This document shows, in pieces, positions 1 to 7,917 of a DNA stretch of 45,170 nucleotides (its first letter is position 1; each line of letters begins with the position of its first letter). The position numbers and the translations under genes are program-made. Under the pieces are notes generated by a model. That model had not been told where the DNA came from. It was given only the letters and a program-made list of their open reading frames with translations, and searched no databases. Source of the DNA: CAYJFD01 sp964369605 (GTDB lineage Bacteria > Bacteroidota > Bacteroidia > Bacteroidales > UBA932); contig CAYJFD010000017.1 in NCBI GenBank assembly GCA_964369605.1, forward strand, positions 1 through 45,170, written 5' to 3'.

Positions 1-27
1 AAAGTAGAAATACTTAAATACAATAGA

Positions 28-56
28 GGGTCGCCTACAAAAGGCGACCCTTTTTG
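28..56 (+). terminator. Rho-independent terminator of an off-window gene
   Basis: A perfect 8-bp GC-rich stem (GGGTCGCC at 28-35, GGCGACCC at 43-50) with a 7-base loop is followed by TTTTTG. This is a classic intrinsic terminator on the plus strand. The gene it ends lies before base 1. Confidence 0.85.
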
Positions 57-173
57 TTTACTACCTAGCCGAGGTTTAATCTTCCGTGGGGGAGGTAGTG
101 GTAGTGAGGATGGGAATGCGGTGATGTGTGAGATAACTAGATAATGAATACTTGGTATGATATATAATGATGT

Positions 174-229
174 GGCCCGTCGGAGTTTTTGCCTTCTGAG
201 AGCGTTTTTTGCCGACGGGTGGGGTGTTT
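174..229. repeat. 56-bp palindromic intergenic repeat, copy 1
   Basis: The first of two near-identical 56-base units set exactly 72 bases apart; they differ at four positions. The ends form an inverted repeat (CCCGTCGG at 176-183, CCGACGGG at 212-219), so the unit can fold into an 8-bp stem with a long loop. Inside, a TTTTTGCC motif occurs twice. It is GC-rich against an AT-rich background. It resembles a REP-type extragenic palindrome; its function is unknown. Confidence 0.8.
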
Positions 230-245
230 TGAGACGAAAAGTAGC

Positions 246-301
246 GGCCCGTCGGAGTTTTTGCCCTCAGAGAGCGTTTTTTGCCGACGGGCGAGGTGTT
301 T
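246..301. repeat. 56-bp palindromic intergenic repeat, copy 2
   Basis: The second copy of the unit at 174-229. Its stem is one pair longer: GCCCGTCGG at 247-255 pairs with CCGACGGGC at 284-292. Two of the four differences from copy 1 lie in the loop and two to the right of the stem core. One of the latter (T to C) extends the stem, which fits conservation of the fold. Confidence 0.8.
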
Positions 302-469
302 AGATATGAAATTTATGGTGATCTATGTCGGAATACAGCTTGTGCGAGATATTTGAACAGTAAAGCCTCAAAAACACGACTCGGATAGTCTAAATGATGA
401 AAGGATTACCATTCACCTAAGGAAGATATGGCGCTAGCCCTAAGATTAATCTTTTGTGGTGGGGCGTGG

Positions 470-1477
470 CTATTTGATTGGGGGATTAGCTAGTCTAAGA
501 AGAGTTAAGTAAGCTGATATTGTAATTTGAGATGTTAGATCCCAATCTATCTTGTGAGCCTCGTCACTTGGTTTGTGATAGTCACTATGTCCACCAGTGC
601 TATACCATATTATAGGAATACCATTCTTAGCAAAATGAGTATTATCACTTCCTCCTTCAGGTTTATCCCAAGCGTGATATCTTGTACTTAGATTAAGAGA
701 GTAAGTATTTATATCTTCCTTTACCCATTCTTCGAATTGAGGGTAGGCTGCAGTATAAAAAAGAATAAGAAATCTTGGATCATCAGCAGATTTGCTGCGT
801 CCTATCATATCAAAGTTAATATACCCCTTAATATTCTCCGTTTTACACTCATTTTCGACATAATACCTAGAACCCAGCAAACCCTTCTCTTCTCCATCCC
901 ATAGAGCAAATATGACGCTATAATGCGGCTTAATTCCAGACTCTTTAAAAGCTTTAGCTATTTGAAGTATTGCAGCGACGCCAGAAGCATTATCATCAGC
1001 ACCATTATATATATTATCTCCCTCAAGCTTATAATCTACACCTAGATGATCGTAGTGCGCACCAATAATAATGAATTCATCGCTTTTATGTCCCTCTATC
1101 ATCCCTAGTACATTATTTAGTTTGTATTTTTTTATCTTATACTCCTGAAGCGTACTGTCAGGGATAGTGTCATAGTCTAGTTTCATCCTCAAGACATTTT
1201 TTGTACTATCCATCCATCCATTACTTCTAAATGGCATTAAGTATCTCCTACCATAGGGCTCCAATCCGATAGACTTAAATTCTCGGGATAGAAATTTTGC
1301 CACCTCTCTGTTACTTTTACTGCCTGCTTCTCTACCAAGTCTAGCATCATCAGATAGCTTGTATATGTATTCCTTAGCCTTTTGTGGAGTAATATGTTTG
1401 AATCCCTCATCTTTAGGCTCAAAAATGATAATATTGCTCGTGAGAGCGAATATTATAGATAATAAAATTAATGCCAT
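470..1477 (-). CDS. M28-family zinc peptidase, exported
   Basis: Predicted zinc-dependent exopeptidase (aminopeptidase-type, M28) of 335 aa that would release N-terminal residues from peptides in the periplasm or at the surface. The two-zinc site is visible: H141 and D143 in GAHYDHLG, D161 in NGADDNASG, the acidic pair E196-E197 in WDGEEKGLLG, D223 in NFDMIG, and H301 in DYHKPSD. The N-terminus (about residues 1-19) is hydrophobic and should be a signal sequence or anchor, although it lacks the usual early lysines. An in-frame TAA lies two codons upstream of the ATG, so this start is fixed. It lies downstream of the large lipoprotein gene on the same strand, with a hairpin terminator between them and no clear promoter of its own, so it may depend on read-through. 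The family is confident; the substrate is not known. Confidence 0.9.
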   Translation of the reverse strand: MALILLSIIFALTSNIIIFEPKDEGFKHITPQKAKEYIYKLSDDARLGREAGSKSNREVAKFLSREFKSIGLEPYGRRYLMPFRSNGWMDSTKNVLRMKLDYDTIPDSTLQEYKIKKYKLNNVLGMIEGHKSDEFIIIGAHYDHLGVDYKLEGDNIYNGADDNASGVAAILQIAKAFKESGIKPHYSVIFALWDGEEKGLLGSRYYVENECKTENIKGYINFDMIGRSKSADDPRFLILFYTAAYPQFEEWVKEDINTYSLNLSTRYHAWDKPEGGSDNTHFAKNGIPIIWYSTGGHSDYHKPSDEAHKIDWDLTSQITISAYLTLLRLANPPIK

Positions 1478-1493
1478 ATCAACTTAATTGAAT

Positions 1494-1530
1494 TAAAAAG
1501 AGCAGACATGTCTTCACATATCTGCTCTTT
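1494..1530 (-). terminator. Hairpin terminator after the large lipoprotein gene
   Basis: A perfect 10-bp stem (AAAGAGCAGA at 1497-1506, TCTGCTCTTT at 1521-1530), read on the minus strand, is followed by a short T run. It lies just after the stop of the 1557-3602 gene and before the start of the M28 gene, so it should end or reduce transcription between them. Confidence 0.75.
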
Positions 1531-1556
1531 ATTATATTAATATATTTAGGTACTTA

Positions 1557-3602
1557 TTATTGAAGAATAAAGTCTAAATCTAGATCTTTAACTTCGTTCT
1601 TTGGAGCAAAAGCAGGAAGATCTTCAAGAATGCTTGATAAGTTATCAATGTTTCCAGCTTCAATCTTATTAGGATTTATAACGTTTGTATAGAATGCGCC
1701 ATATCCTTCGTCTCCAAGAGCTCTTGAAATGATAGTGAAATCATTATACCAGTACTCAACAACATATACTAAGTATTTAGGCATCATCATCGCAAATATA
1801 GATGATCTAGCATAAGTTTCTAATACGTCAGCTGGAGAGTCAGAGAAGTCGCCAAAAGCTATTCCGTGGTATCCAAGAGAAGGATTGCCTTCTAGTGTTG
1901 GCTCAGCAACGATAATCGCCTTACCTGATAGATCTCCAGAGTATGATGGTATAGTAATACCTTCAGCTACTGCATCGTCACCATCAAAGATACCATATAT
2001 TTCTGTTGTGAATTTAGCATCTGAAACAGTAGGAGCAGCTTGAGTTCTTAGGAAATTCTTTCTGATATCTACATTAGAAACAGCTTTTCCTGTTGGCTCA
2101 ACAGCCCAAAGTAGTAGAGTGTAATCAGTACCTGGAGCTAAGTGTGTCTCACGAATAGTTCTAGTTGAGATCATACAGTACTCGTCAATTACTTCAGCCA
2201 TAGTATAATCTTCATCATATAATTGTTTCTCAGCTAGTATTTCAACTAATCTAGCCTCAAAGCTATCAATAATAGCATTTTCGTTGTCTTGCTCTTCGTC
2301 TCTAGCATCTCCTTCATCAGCAAGAGTAGAAATGAAACCTGAAGATGGAACAAGAACTCCAGACCAATAAGTTATGTCATTCGAAGGAGTCACATCGTAA
2401 ACAACCTTTGTTTCTGTGATATCGCTCTCTACGAAAGTCGCTTCAAATTTAAGGTTATCAGGATCTGTTAGTGTACCTCCTGTAAATGATTTATGTCCTA
2501 TCGCAGTGAGAATTCCTTTATCATATCCAAAGGCAAGTGCAAAATATTGCTTTCCTGGGATAATTTCATACGATTCAGTGTGTGAGCCGCTTAGTCTAGG
2601 ATAGTCACCATAGTTTAACTCTTCAGCATTTTTCTCGATGAATTCATTTGCACGTGCATTTGCTGAAGTCCCGTCAAAATCAGAGGCTGCACCGAAGAAG
2701 TATACATATTCAGTGGAGTTTCCGCTAGAAGGTTGTACGCTTACCTCTACATTATAAGTATCAGTTGCATCGAAATTAATAGTGTATCTCTTTGATGCTT
2801 CACTTTCCTTTACCACTGTTCTAACAGTATCAGTCATAGTCATACCTGAAAGTCTAACACCATCATTATTCATCGCGTAAACCATAACATAATTATTTTT
2901 AGGTATACCTAGAGTTGATAGAGGTAGATTCTTTAGAAGTACATCACCATTTCCTTTTCTTAATACTTTAGCTAAAGCTTCTTGAAGAGATAAACCTTCA
3001 TTTTCTTCTTGAATTTGCTCTAAGAATAGATCGTGAATTAAATCTGGATTTCCTCTTGTAGTTACGTTATAGTCAGCGAAACTGATAGGTCTGATAAGGT
3101 AAGTCTGAGATTGATTATTTGTTGTCACATTAATAGTAGCATCGATAGTTGTAACATCTACAATAGAAGCTTCATAAGTGAATTTTGCTGGGTCTGTTGA
3201 TATCTCTTCTGACGCAATATTTGAGAATGTATCAAAATTTCTAGCAGCAACGTATACTGTGAAAGATTTACCTGCATCTAGATTTCTAACCTCGATAGGC
3301 ATAGCATCGATATCTACTTCTACGCCTTCATGTAGAATCTTCTCTGCTGAAACGCTGTTGTCTTCGCCATCAATACGCTCAACAATACTATAAGCTAGCT
3401 CAAATGCATCAAGATCTTGATCCGCCTCATTAAGTAGTGAAATGTTTAGATTAAATGAGCCATTTTCTGCATCAAAGTCAGTAATATTGAACTCTACCTG
3501 TGGAGGAGTACTACTTGGAGGAGTCACTGTCTCACATGATGTTAGGTAAATAGTTTGGACCAAAAGTAGTCCAACAAACAATTTTTTTAATAGTGTATTC
3601 AT
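1557..3602 (-). CDS. Large surface-type lipoprotein of unknown function
   Basis: Predicted lipoprotein of 681 aa. I place the start at 3602 rather than the longer frame beginning at 3641. From 3602 the protein opens with a textbook signal (MNTLLKKLF, a hydrophobic run, lipobox LTSC with Cys23), and a TAnnTTTG promoter element sits within the longer version. After the Cys comes a Pro/Ser/Thr-rich spacer, then acidic beta-rich sequence with repeated stretches such as 'YTLLLWAVEPTGKAVS' and 'FTVYVAARNFDTFSN'. These look like several fibronectin-type or similar beta-sandwich modules, a form common in Bacteroidetes surface lipoproteins. No catalytic motif was seen. It follows the GSCFA gene but appears to have its own promoter and a strong terminator. 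Function is not known; adhesion or binding would only be a guess. Confidence 0.75.
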   Translation of the reverse strand: MNTLLKKLFVGLLLVQTIYLTSCETVTPPSSTPPQVEFNITDFDAENGSFNLNISLLNEADQDLDAFELAYSIVERIDGEDNSVSAEKILHEGVEVDIDAMPIEVRNLDAGKSFTVYVAARNFDTFSNIASEEISTDPAKFTYEASIVDVTTIDATINVTTNNQSQTYLIRPISFADYNVTTRGNPDLIHDLFLEQIQEENEGLSLQEALAKVLRKGNGDVLLKNLPLSTLGIPKNNYVMVYAMNNDGVRLSGMTMTDTVRTVVKESEASKRYTINFDATDTYNVEVSVQPSSGNSTEYVYFFGAASDFDGTSANARANEFIEKNAEELNYGDYPRLSGSHTESYEIIPGKQYFALAFGYDKGILTAIGHKSFTGGTLTDPDNLKFEATFVESDITETKVVYDVTPSNDITYWSGVLVPSSGFISTLADEGDARDEEQDNENAIIDSFEARLVEILAEKQLYDEDYTMAEVIDEYCMISTRTIRETHLAPGTDYTLLLWAVEPTGKAVSNVDIRKNFLRTQAAPTVSDAKFTTEIYGIFDGDDAVAEGITIPSYSGDLSGKAIIVAEPTLEGNPSLGYHGIAFGDFSDSPADVLETYARSSIFAMMMPKYLVYVVEYWYNDFTIISRALGDEGYGAFYTNVINPNKIEAGNIDNLSSILEDLPAFAPKNEVKDLDLDFILQ

Positions 3603-3638
3603 ATATAAATAATTTTTAGTGCGTGAGTATAATTGTTG

Positions 3639-3646
3639 CAAATGTA
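3639..3646 (-). promoter_or_regulatory. Bacteroidetes -7 element for the large lipoprotein gene
   Basis: On the minus strand the bases read TACATTTG, matching the Bacteroidetes primary sigma -7 consensus TAnnTTTG, about 36 bases before the ATG at 3602. No good -33 TTTG is visible at the expected distance. Confidence 0.5.
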
Positions 3647-3647
3647 A

Positions 3648-3677
3648 TAAAAAGATTTTGATAATAATTAAAATCTT
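3648..3677 (-). terminator. Possible AT-rich terminator after the GSCFA gene
   Basis: An 8-bp AT-rich inverted repeat (AAGATTTT at 3652-3659, AAAATCTT at 3670-3677) runs into a T-rich tract on the minus strand, just after the GSCFA stop and before the next promoter. The position fits a terminator, but the stem has little GC and would be weak. Confidence 0.35.
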
Positions 3678-3691
3678 AATAAAAATTCAGC

Positions 3692-4507
3692 TTACCTGAA
3701 CATTTTTTCGTAAACAAATTCAATGCAAATGTTGTTTGGGTGCTTTAAATCTTCAGCATAAAATGAGTAATCTCGAAGCTCGTCCATGACAGTTTCGTAA
3801 GATGGTAAATACAGTGTATTTGTAAACTTCCTGCATATCTCATCTATTGCAAGATGTAGAATAGATTTGGAAATCTGATTCTCGCGAAGACCATCTTTAG
3901 TGTAGCGAATAGGTGACACAGTGAAAACCCACAACTTGTTTGGCGCCTTCATTATGATCTCAGAATATATCGAAACTATCTGCTCAATACTTAAACTCTT
4001 TCTCTCAAAACTACTAGGAAGGTGTTTATGGCAGTTTGAAACAGTAATTCTGCGCACAATATGCTCAAACAGCGAATTAGTCCCAAATGTAATAATAACA
4101 GTGTCAGAGTTCGCATAGAACTCCTGAGCGGAGCGAAGGCTAGAGTTTGCTACCTCGAGAAACTCCTCTTTAGAGGGCCGAGTGAAAGAACCATGGTGAT
4201 AAAAAGAGGTAAAACCATTTGCACTACTATTTGATATGCCTTTATTTCTGCCGTAATGAGGGTCACGTTCTATAATATCGTCATACGAAAACTGGTGCGA
4301 GCTATCTAAAAAATGCAAAGAATTTGCGATAGATAGAGGATTATATAAAACCCCAAATGGATTTATTAGTATATCGTAGCCATCATCTTTAAGACGGCGG
4401 CCGATTTCATCTGAAAAACATGAACCTAGCGAACAAATCTTACTTTCTTTAGTAATAAGAGATAGTCGTTCAGGGAGCTCTACAATAGTTCTATTTTTGT
4501 TATTCAT
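3692..4507 (-). CDS. GSCFA-domain protein
   Basis: Member of the GSCFA family, which is found mainly in Bacteroidetes and has no established biochemical role; a distant SGNH/GDSL-hydrolase relationship is plausible. The signature is clear: SLGSCFSDEIGRR near residues 26-38, then NPFGVLYNPLSI, then the conserved middle (TFGTNSLFE, WVFTVSPIRYTKDG) and the late motif YAEDLKHPN. No signal peptide is seen, so it is probably cytoplasmic. The protein is 271 aa and stops about 12 residues after the last motif. I recall many family members being longer, so the C-terminal tail may be missing. It is divergent from the threonine dehydrogenase gene, with 92 bases between the two starts and a promoter-like element for each. 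Confidence 0.85.
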   Translation of the reverse strand: MNNKNRTIVELPERLSLITKESKICSLGSCFSDEIGRRLKDDGYDILINPFGVLYNPLSIANSLHFLDSSHQFSYDDIIERDPHYGRNKGISNSSANGFTSFYHHGSFTRPSKEEFLEVANSSLRSAQEFYANSDTVIITFGTNSLFEHIVRRITVSNCHKHLPSSFERKSLSIEQIVSIYSEIIMKAPNKLWVFTVSPIRYTKDGLRENQISKSILHLAIDEICRKFTNTLYLPSYETVMDELRDYSFYAEDLKHPNNICIEFVYEKMFR

Positions 4508-4531
4508 CGAGGTAATTTATATTAAAGTCAC

Positions 4532-4539
4532 CAAAGGTA
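4532..4539 (-). promoter_or_regulatory. -7 element for the GSCFA gene
   Basis: The minus strand reads TACCTTTG (TAnnTTTG consensus) 25 bases before the GSCFA ATG. The -33 element is not clear. Confidence 0.5.
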
Positions 4540-4549
4540 TAAAATATTG

Positions 4550-4580
4550 TTGTGATATAGCATATAATATATTAGTTTTG
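4550..4580 (+). promoter_or_regulatory. Promoter of the threonine dehydrogenase gene
   Basis: A TTG at 4550-4552 and TAGTTTTG at 4573-4580 are separated by 20 bases. This matches the Bacteroidetes TTTG / TAnnTTTG arrangement and ends 19 bases before the ATG at 4600. Confidence 0.6.
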
Positions 4581-4599
4581 TGCGATAAATTTTAAAAAA

Positions 4600-5553
4600 A
4601 TGAAAAGAATTTTAGTAGTCGGTGCTGGTGGACAAATTGGCACTGAATTAATACCACATTTACAAAAACACTACGGTGAAGATAATGTCTTCGCAGCTGA
4701 CTTAAATGATGCACTTGTAGCTAAATTAGGCGAGTTCTCTCATTCAATGAAGTTAGATGCACTAAACCTAGAGGCTTATGCAGAGATAGTAAAGAAACAC
4801 AAAATCGACTCTATCTTTAATATGGTAGCCCTATTATCAGCTACAGGCGAAGCAAAGCCAGAACTAGCTTGGGATATTAATATGGGAGCCTTAATGAACT
4901 CTTTAGCTCTTGCAAAAGAGTACAAGACAGCTCTATTTACTCCAAGTTCTATAGGTGCCTTCGGCAATGACACTCCTAAGGACAATACCCCACAGGACAC
5001 CGTAATGCGTCCGAGTACGATTTACGGAGTCTGCAAAGTTACAGGAGAGATGCTTTCAGATTATTACTTTTCTCGCTTTGGCGTAGATACAAGGAGCGTT
5101 CGTTATCCAGGTATCATTTCAAATGGAGCTCTTCCAGGAGGAGGAACTACAGATTATGCAGTAGAAGTTTTCTATGAGATAATAGAGAAAGGCCATTATA
5201 CTTGTCCTATTCCAAAAAATACATATATGGATATGTTATATATGCCAGATACCTTAGATGCGATCACTCAATTAATGGAGGCAGATCCAACAAAGTTAGT
5301 GCATAGAAATAGCTTCAATGTAACATCTATGAGTTTTTGCCCTGAGGATTTATTTGCAAAGATTAAGCAAAGAGTTCCTAATGCGACATTTGACTATAAT
5401 GTTGATCCTATCAAAGATAAGATATCGTCGTCTTGGCCAAATAAGCTAGATGATAGCTGTGCAAGAGCAGAGTGGGGATGGAACCCAAAATGGGGATTAG
5501 ATGAGATGGTAGATGATATGCTTGCAGCAATAAGAAAGAAACTTGGAAAATAA
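4600..5553 (+). CDS. L-threonine 3-dehydrogenase, SDR type
   Basis: NAD-dependent enzyme of the extended short-chain dehydrogenase fold (317 aa), best read as the epimerase-like L-threonine 3-dehydrogenase. It would oxidise threonine to 2-amino-3-ketobutyrate in the cytoplasm. Visible features are the nucleotide-binding loop VGAGGQIG (residues 7-14), the catalytic Tyr142 and Lys146 in STIYGVCK with Ser116/117 before it, and the family stretch YPGIIS followed by GGGTTDYAVE, which separates this group from UDP-sugar epimerases. The partner enzyme, 2-amino-3-ketobutyrate CoA ligase (kbl), is not in the window. The gene stands alone, with its own promoter upstream and terminator downstream. A generic sugar epimerase is the main alternative, but it is less likely given those motifs. 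Confidence 0.88.
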   Translation: MKRILVVGAGGQIGTELIPHLQKHYGEDNVFAADLNDALVAKLGEFSHSMKLDALNLEAYAEIVKKHKIDSIFNMVALLSATGEAKPELAWDINMGALMNSLALAKEYKTALFTPSSIGAFGNDTPKDNTPQDTVMRPSTIYGVCKVTGEMLSDYYFSRFGVDTRSVRYPGIISNGALPGGGTTDYAVEVFYEIIEKGHYTCPIPKNTYMDMLYMPDTLDAITQLMEADPTKLVHRNSFNVTSMSFCPEDLFAKIKQRVPNATFDYNVDPIKDKISSSWPNKLDDSCARAEWGWNPKWGLDEMVDDMLAAIRKKLGK

Positions 5554-5566
5554 GAAGATATAAACG

Positions 5567-5597
5567 GAGGTATTTGAAAAAGTACCTCTTTTTTTTT
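5567..5597 (+). terminator. Terminator after the threonine dehydrogenase gene
   Basis: Stem GAGGTA (5567-5572) with TACCTC (5583-5588), followed by nine T residues on the plus strand. Confidence 0.75.
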
Positions 5598-5627
5598 GCA
5601 AAAAAAGATTAGTTAAAAATATATTTA

Positions 5628-5635
5628 TAACTTTG
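5628..5635 (+). promoter_or_regulatory. -7 element for the barrel/lipoprotein operon
   Basis: TAACTTTG matches TAnnTTTG, 45 bases before the ATG at 5680. A direct repeat of TTAACGC (5636-5642 and 5659-5665) lies in the would-be leader. No good -33 element was seen. Confidence 0.45.
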
Positions 5636-5679
5636 TTAACGCAAACTATTATTAACTATTAACGCTAAACAATATAAGT

Positions 5680-6330
5680 ATGAGAAAAGTAATAATACTA
5701 TTATTCTTGTTTTTTACAGGTCTGCAGCTGACTGCGCAAGAATATGATTATCGTAGAAATTACGAAAATAGGTATATACAGAACAGAAACTCGATACGTC
5801 TTTCTTATGGTATACTGCCTTTAGATTTAATGTTCTTTAACTCCTTAGTATCATATAAAGACCTACGAGAACCACAAGAAATAAATAAGCCAAACATTCA
5901 CCATCCTTATAGCGATAATTCGATTAATGGAATATATTCAGGTAGAACCATACTAACAGGAATGACAGTACTCGAATATAATTATAAATTTCATAGGGTA
6001 ATAAGTGTGTCAGCATCTTTAACCTATTCAACGGCTATGACAAATAAATATTCATATAAAGGTGATTTTTTATATACCTCAAGGGATGAACAAATATTAT
6101 TTATGCCTATCCTTCGATTTACATGGCTCAGACGTGAACAGGTAAGACTATATTCGTCAGTAGGTTTAGGCCTAGGAAACTATATTGAACATGGGGGAGA
6201 TAAGTGGGCCTCGTTTGCTCTTCATTTAAACCCAATAGGTGTCGAAATAGGAGGAAGGCTATATGGAATATTTGAAGTAAATGTCGGAATGACAGGCTTT
6301 TTAAGAGCAGGAATAGGTTATAGTTTCTAA
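5680..6330 (+). CDS. Predicted outer-membrane barrel protein, first of a duplicated pair
   Basis: Exported protein of 216 aa with a clear signal peptide (MRKVIILLFLFFTGLQLTAQ). The mature part is rich in alternating aromatic and polar residues and ends in a C-terminal Phe (GIGYSF), as expected for a small outer-membrane beta-barrel. I do not recognise a named family. Its last third (LNPIGVEIGG then MTGFLRAGIGYSF) lines up with the end of the protein at 7237-7899 (LNLIGITLGR then YKGLFQFGLGFKF), so the two are paralogues. It is followed 17 bases later by a lipoprotein gene that is also duplicated. Function is unknown; a surface complex of barrel plus lipoprotein is an inference from the pairing. 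Confidence 0.65.
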   Translation: MRKVIILLFLFFTGLQLTAQEYDYRRNYENRYIQNRNSIRLSYGILPLDLMFFNSLVSYKDLREPQEINKPNIHHPYSDNSINGIYSGRTILTGMTVLEYNYKFHRVISVSASLTYSTAMTNKYSYKGDFLYTSRDEQILFMPILRFTWLRREQVRLYSSVGLGLGNYIEHGGDKWASFALHLNPIGVEIGGRLYGIFEVNVGMTGFLRAGIGYSF

Positions 6331-6347
6331 TTTAAACGCGTAAACAA

Positions 6348-7226
6348 ATGAAAAAGATATATAGAATAATTATAGCATTAGTATTATTTGCAAGTCTTGA
6401 GTCTTGCATCTCATTGTCAAATCGTAGTGAAAACCCACCAGTGAATTACCTTGAGGGATATTTATCATACTATGCAACGGCCACAGATTTCGTATTGTCA
6501 AAGTACTTGCAGAATCTAGATATAGTATTAAAGGCAAACGAGTATATACACGAAGAGGATTTTGCTGAAAGAGAGCTAATTGAACACAAATACTTCTTAA
6601 ATAATAAAGTAAGGTATTATAGCGAAGATCAGGAGTTTATAATGAATCGCGGATATGAGAGTGAATTGTTGGTGAAAATTAACACATTTGGGACAGATAT
6701 TAGAACTGAAGGTTCAATCTGGAATGTAACGTATAATACAGAAGACAATGAATCTATAAAAATGACTATTCAAAGTCTAGGGGGAGGGAATTATAAACTG
6801 AGTGCACTTGCAAATTATCATACAGAATATATCTATGTGGTCGAAATGGAGTTAGATATAAATGTAACAACAGCAGATACATATTACCAACCTAGCCATC
6901 CTTTTATGTATAAGATTGACGAACTTTCAAGCATATATACTCAAACAGGTTCGGAAGATTTAGCTTACTCTAAAATCCAAGTGGGGCTAGAATTAGTAGA
7001 ACCTGTAAGTGCTTTGGCTTTCCCAACAGGGAAATTTGAAAATTTTGGTAATTTTATCTATTATGATGGAGGGATAGATTTTTCTCTTGATGGAGGTGGC
7101 TACTACGATTTTATTGATGATGATTTTGTCGCTTCGCTTCAGGGGACACCAGAAGACCCTATTTTAGTAATTAGCTCTAACGGCGATGAGTTGGCCTGGA
7201 ATCTAGGATATAATGGCGAAATCTAA
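6348..7226 (+). CDS. Lipoprotein of unknown function, first of a duplicated pair
   Basis: Predicted lipoprotein of 292 aa with lipobox LESC (Cys20) after a short hydrophobic signal. The mature protein is acidic and probably beta-rich. It is a paralogue of the protein at 7918-8769: the segment 'ATDFVLSKYLQNLDIVLKAN' matches 'VTDYGMSKYVQGLDLALKVN' there, and 'SLGGGNYKLSALANYH' matches 'NVGSGKYRLYAERNNH'. No known domain or catalytic motif was recognised. It probably sits at the outer membrane with the barrel protein encoded just upstream. Confidence 0.65.
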   Translation: MKKIYRIIIALVLFASLESCISLSNRSENPPVNYLEGYLSYYATATDFVLSKYLQNLDIVLKANEYIHEEDFAERELIEHKYFLNNKVRYYSEDQEFIMNRGYESELLVKINTFGTDIRTEGSIWNVTYNTEDNESIKMTIQSLGGGNYKLSALANYHTEYIYVVEMELDINVTTADTYYQPSHPFMYKIDELSSIYTQTGSEDLAYSKIQVGLELVEPVSALAFPTGKFENFGNFIYYDGGIDFSLDGGGYYDFIDDDFVASLQGTPEDPILVISSNGDELAWNLGYNGEI

Positions 7227-7236
7227 ACTTAACTAT

Positions 7237-7899
7237 ATGAAAAGGAAATATTTTATCATACTCTTACTAGGAATATTATTATTCTCGACAGAATATATTT
7301 TTGCACAAAAAAATGAAATAAGACTAAGTGTAGGAAGTACATCAGTTTCAGATCCTGCATTACACACAGAAGGGAGTGTTTTTTATGGAATACCAGTCTA
7401 TAGTGTAAATAACAAAGAGATGGGATATTGGGATTTGTCAAGCTATCACGATATGTTTAGAAGCGATATTACTTATAGTCCTACATTTTATACGGGCTTG
7501 ATATCTGTCTCATATATAAGAGAGTTATATCCTAGACTAAAATTAAGTGTTGATTTTAATTTTTATTCAGAAGAAGGAGTACGCTATGGAGATGCTTCTA
7601 CTGCAGCTAATGAATATGAAAAGTATTCTTTTTCGATTCTTCCAACACTTACATACGTATGGTTAAAAAAGAATTGGATTTCTCTATATTCAGGAGCGTC
7701 ACTAGGTTATAACAAGAGTGTTTATTCAGAATCAGAGAATTTAGGGTCAGGCCTTATCGAAAAGTTTGGTTCTTATACCTTTATGGCGGCAAATCTAAAT
7801 CTTATAGGTATCACCTTAGGTAGGGATGTATATGTATTCTCAGATATAAATATCGGATACAAAGGCTTATTTCAATTCGGACTTGGCTTCAAATTTTAA
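7237..7899 (+). CDS. Predicted outer-membrane barrel protein, second of a duplicated pair
   Basis: Paralogue of the protein at 5680-6330. I start it at the ATG at 7237, giving 220 aa, instead of the in-frame ATG at 7213 that overlaps the previous gene. From 7237 the protein begins with a normal signal peptide (MKRKYFIILLLGILLFS, cleavage near FAQ) and lies 10 bases after the preceding stop. The mature sequence is barrel-like, with strands such as 'LYSGASLGYN' and a terminal Phe. The two copies differ greatly in the first half and agree mainly at the C-terminal strands, so the duplication is old. Function is unknown. Confidence 0.6.
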   Translation: MKRKYFIILLLGILLFSTEYIFAQKNEIRLSVGSTSVSDPALHTEGSVFYGIPVYSVNNKEMGYWDLSSYHDMFRSDITYSPTFYTGLISVSYIRELYPRLKLSVDFNFYSEEGVRYGDASTAANEYEKYSFSILPTLTYVWLKKNWISLYSGASLGYNKSVYSESENLGSGLIEKFGSYTFMAANLNLIGITLGRDVYVFSDINIGYKGLFQFGLGFKF

Positions 7900-7917
7900 A
7901 CTTTAAAATAGTAAAAA

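Larger units (their letters stand above)
57..469. other. Gene-free stretch between a terminator and the M28 gene
   Basis: About 410 bases with no convincing coding frame in either direction. It contains the two palindromic repeats annotated separately. It also has a degenerate pair of similar segments, 65-89 and 434-459, that share CTAGCC, TTAATCTT and GTGG. The M28 gene ends into this stretch from the right. I see no RNA gene and no clear promoter here. Confidence 0.6.

Noticed and set aside
174..301. CRISPR array or tandem transcription terminators
   Set aside because: There are only two units with no spacer pattern, and the stems are not followed by T runs; the T-rich segments lie inside the loops.
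3603..3641. Longer start of the large lipoprotein at 3641
   Set aside because: It would put 13 extra residues before an ideal lipoprotein signal and would cover the -7 element.
4600..5553. UDP-glucose 4-epimerase
   Set aside because: The fold is shared, but the YPGIIS and GGGTTDYAVE motifs point to SDR-type threonine dehydrogenase, and no sugar genes are nearby.
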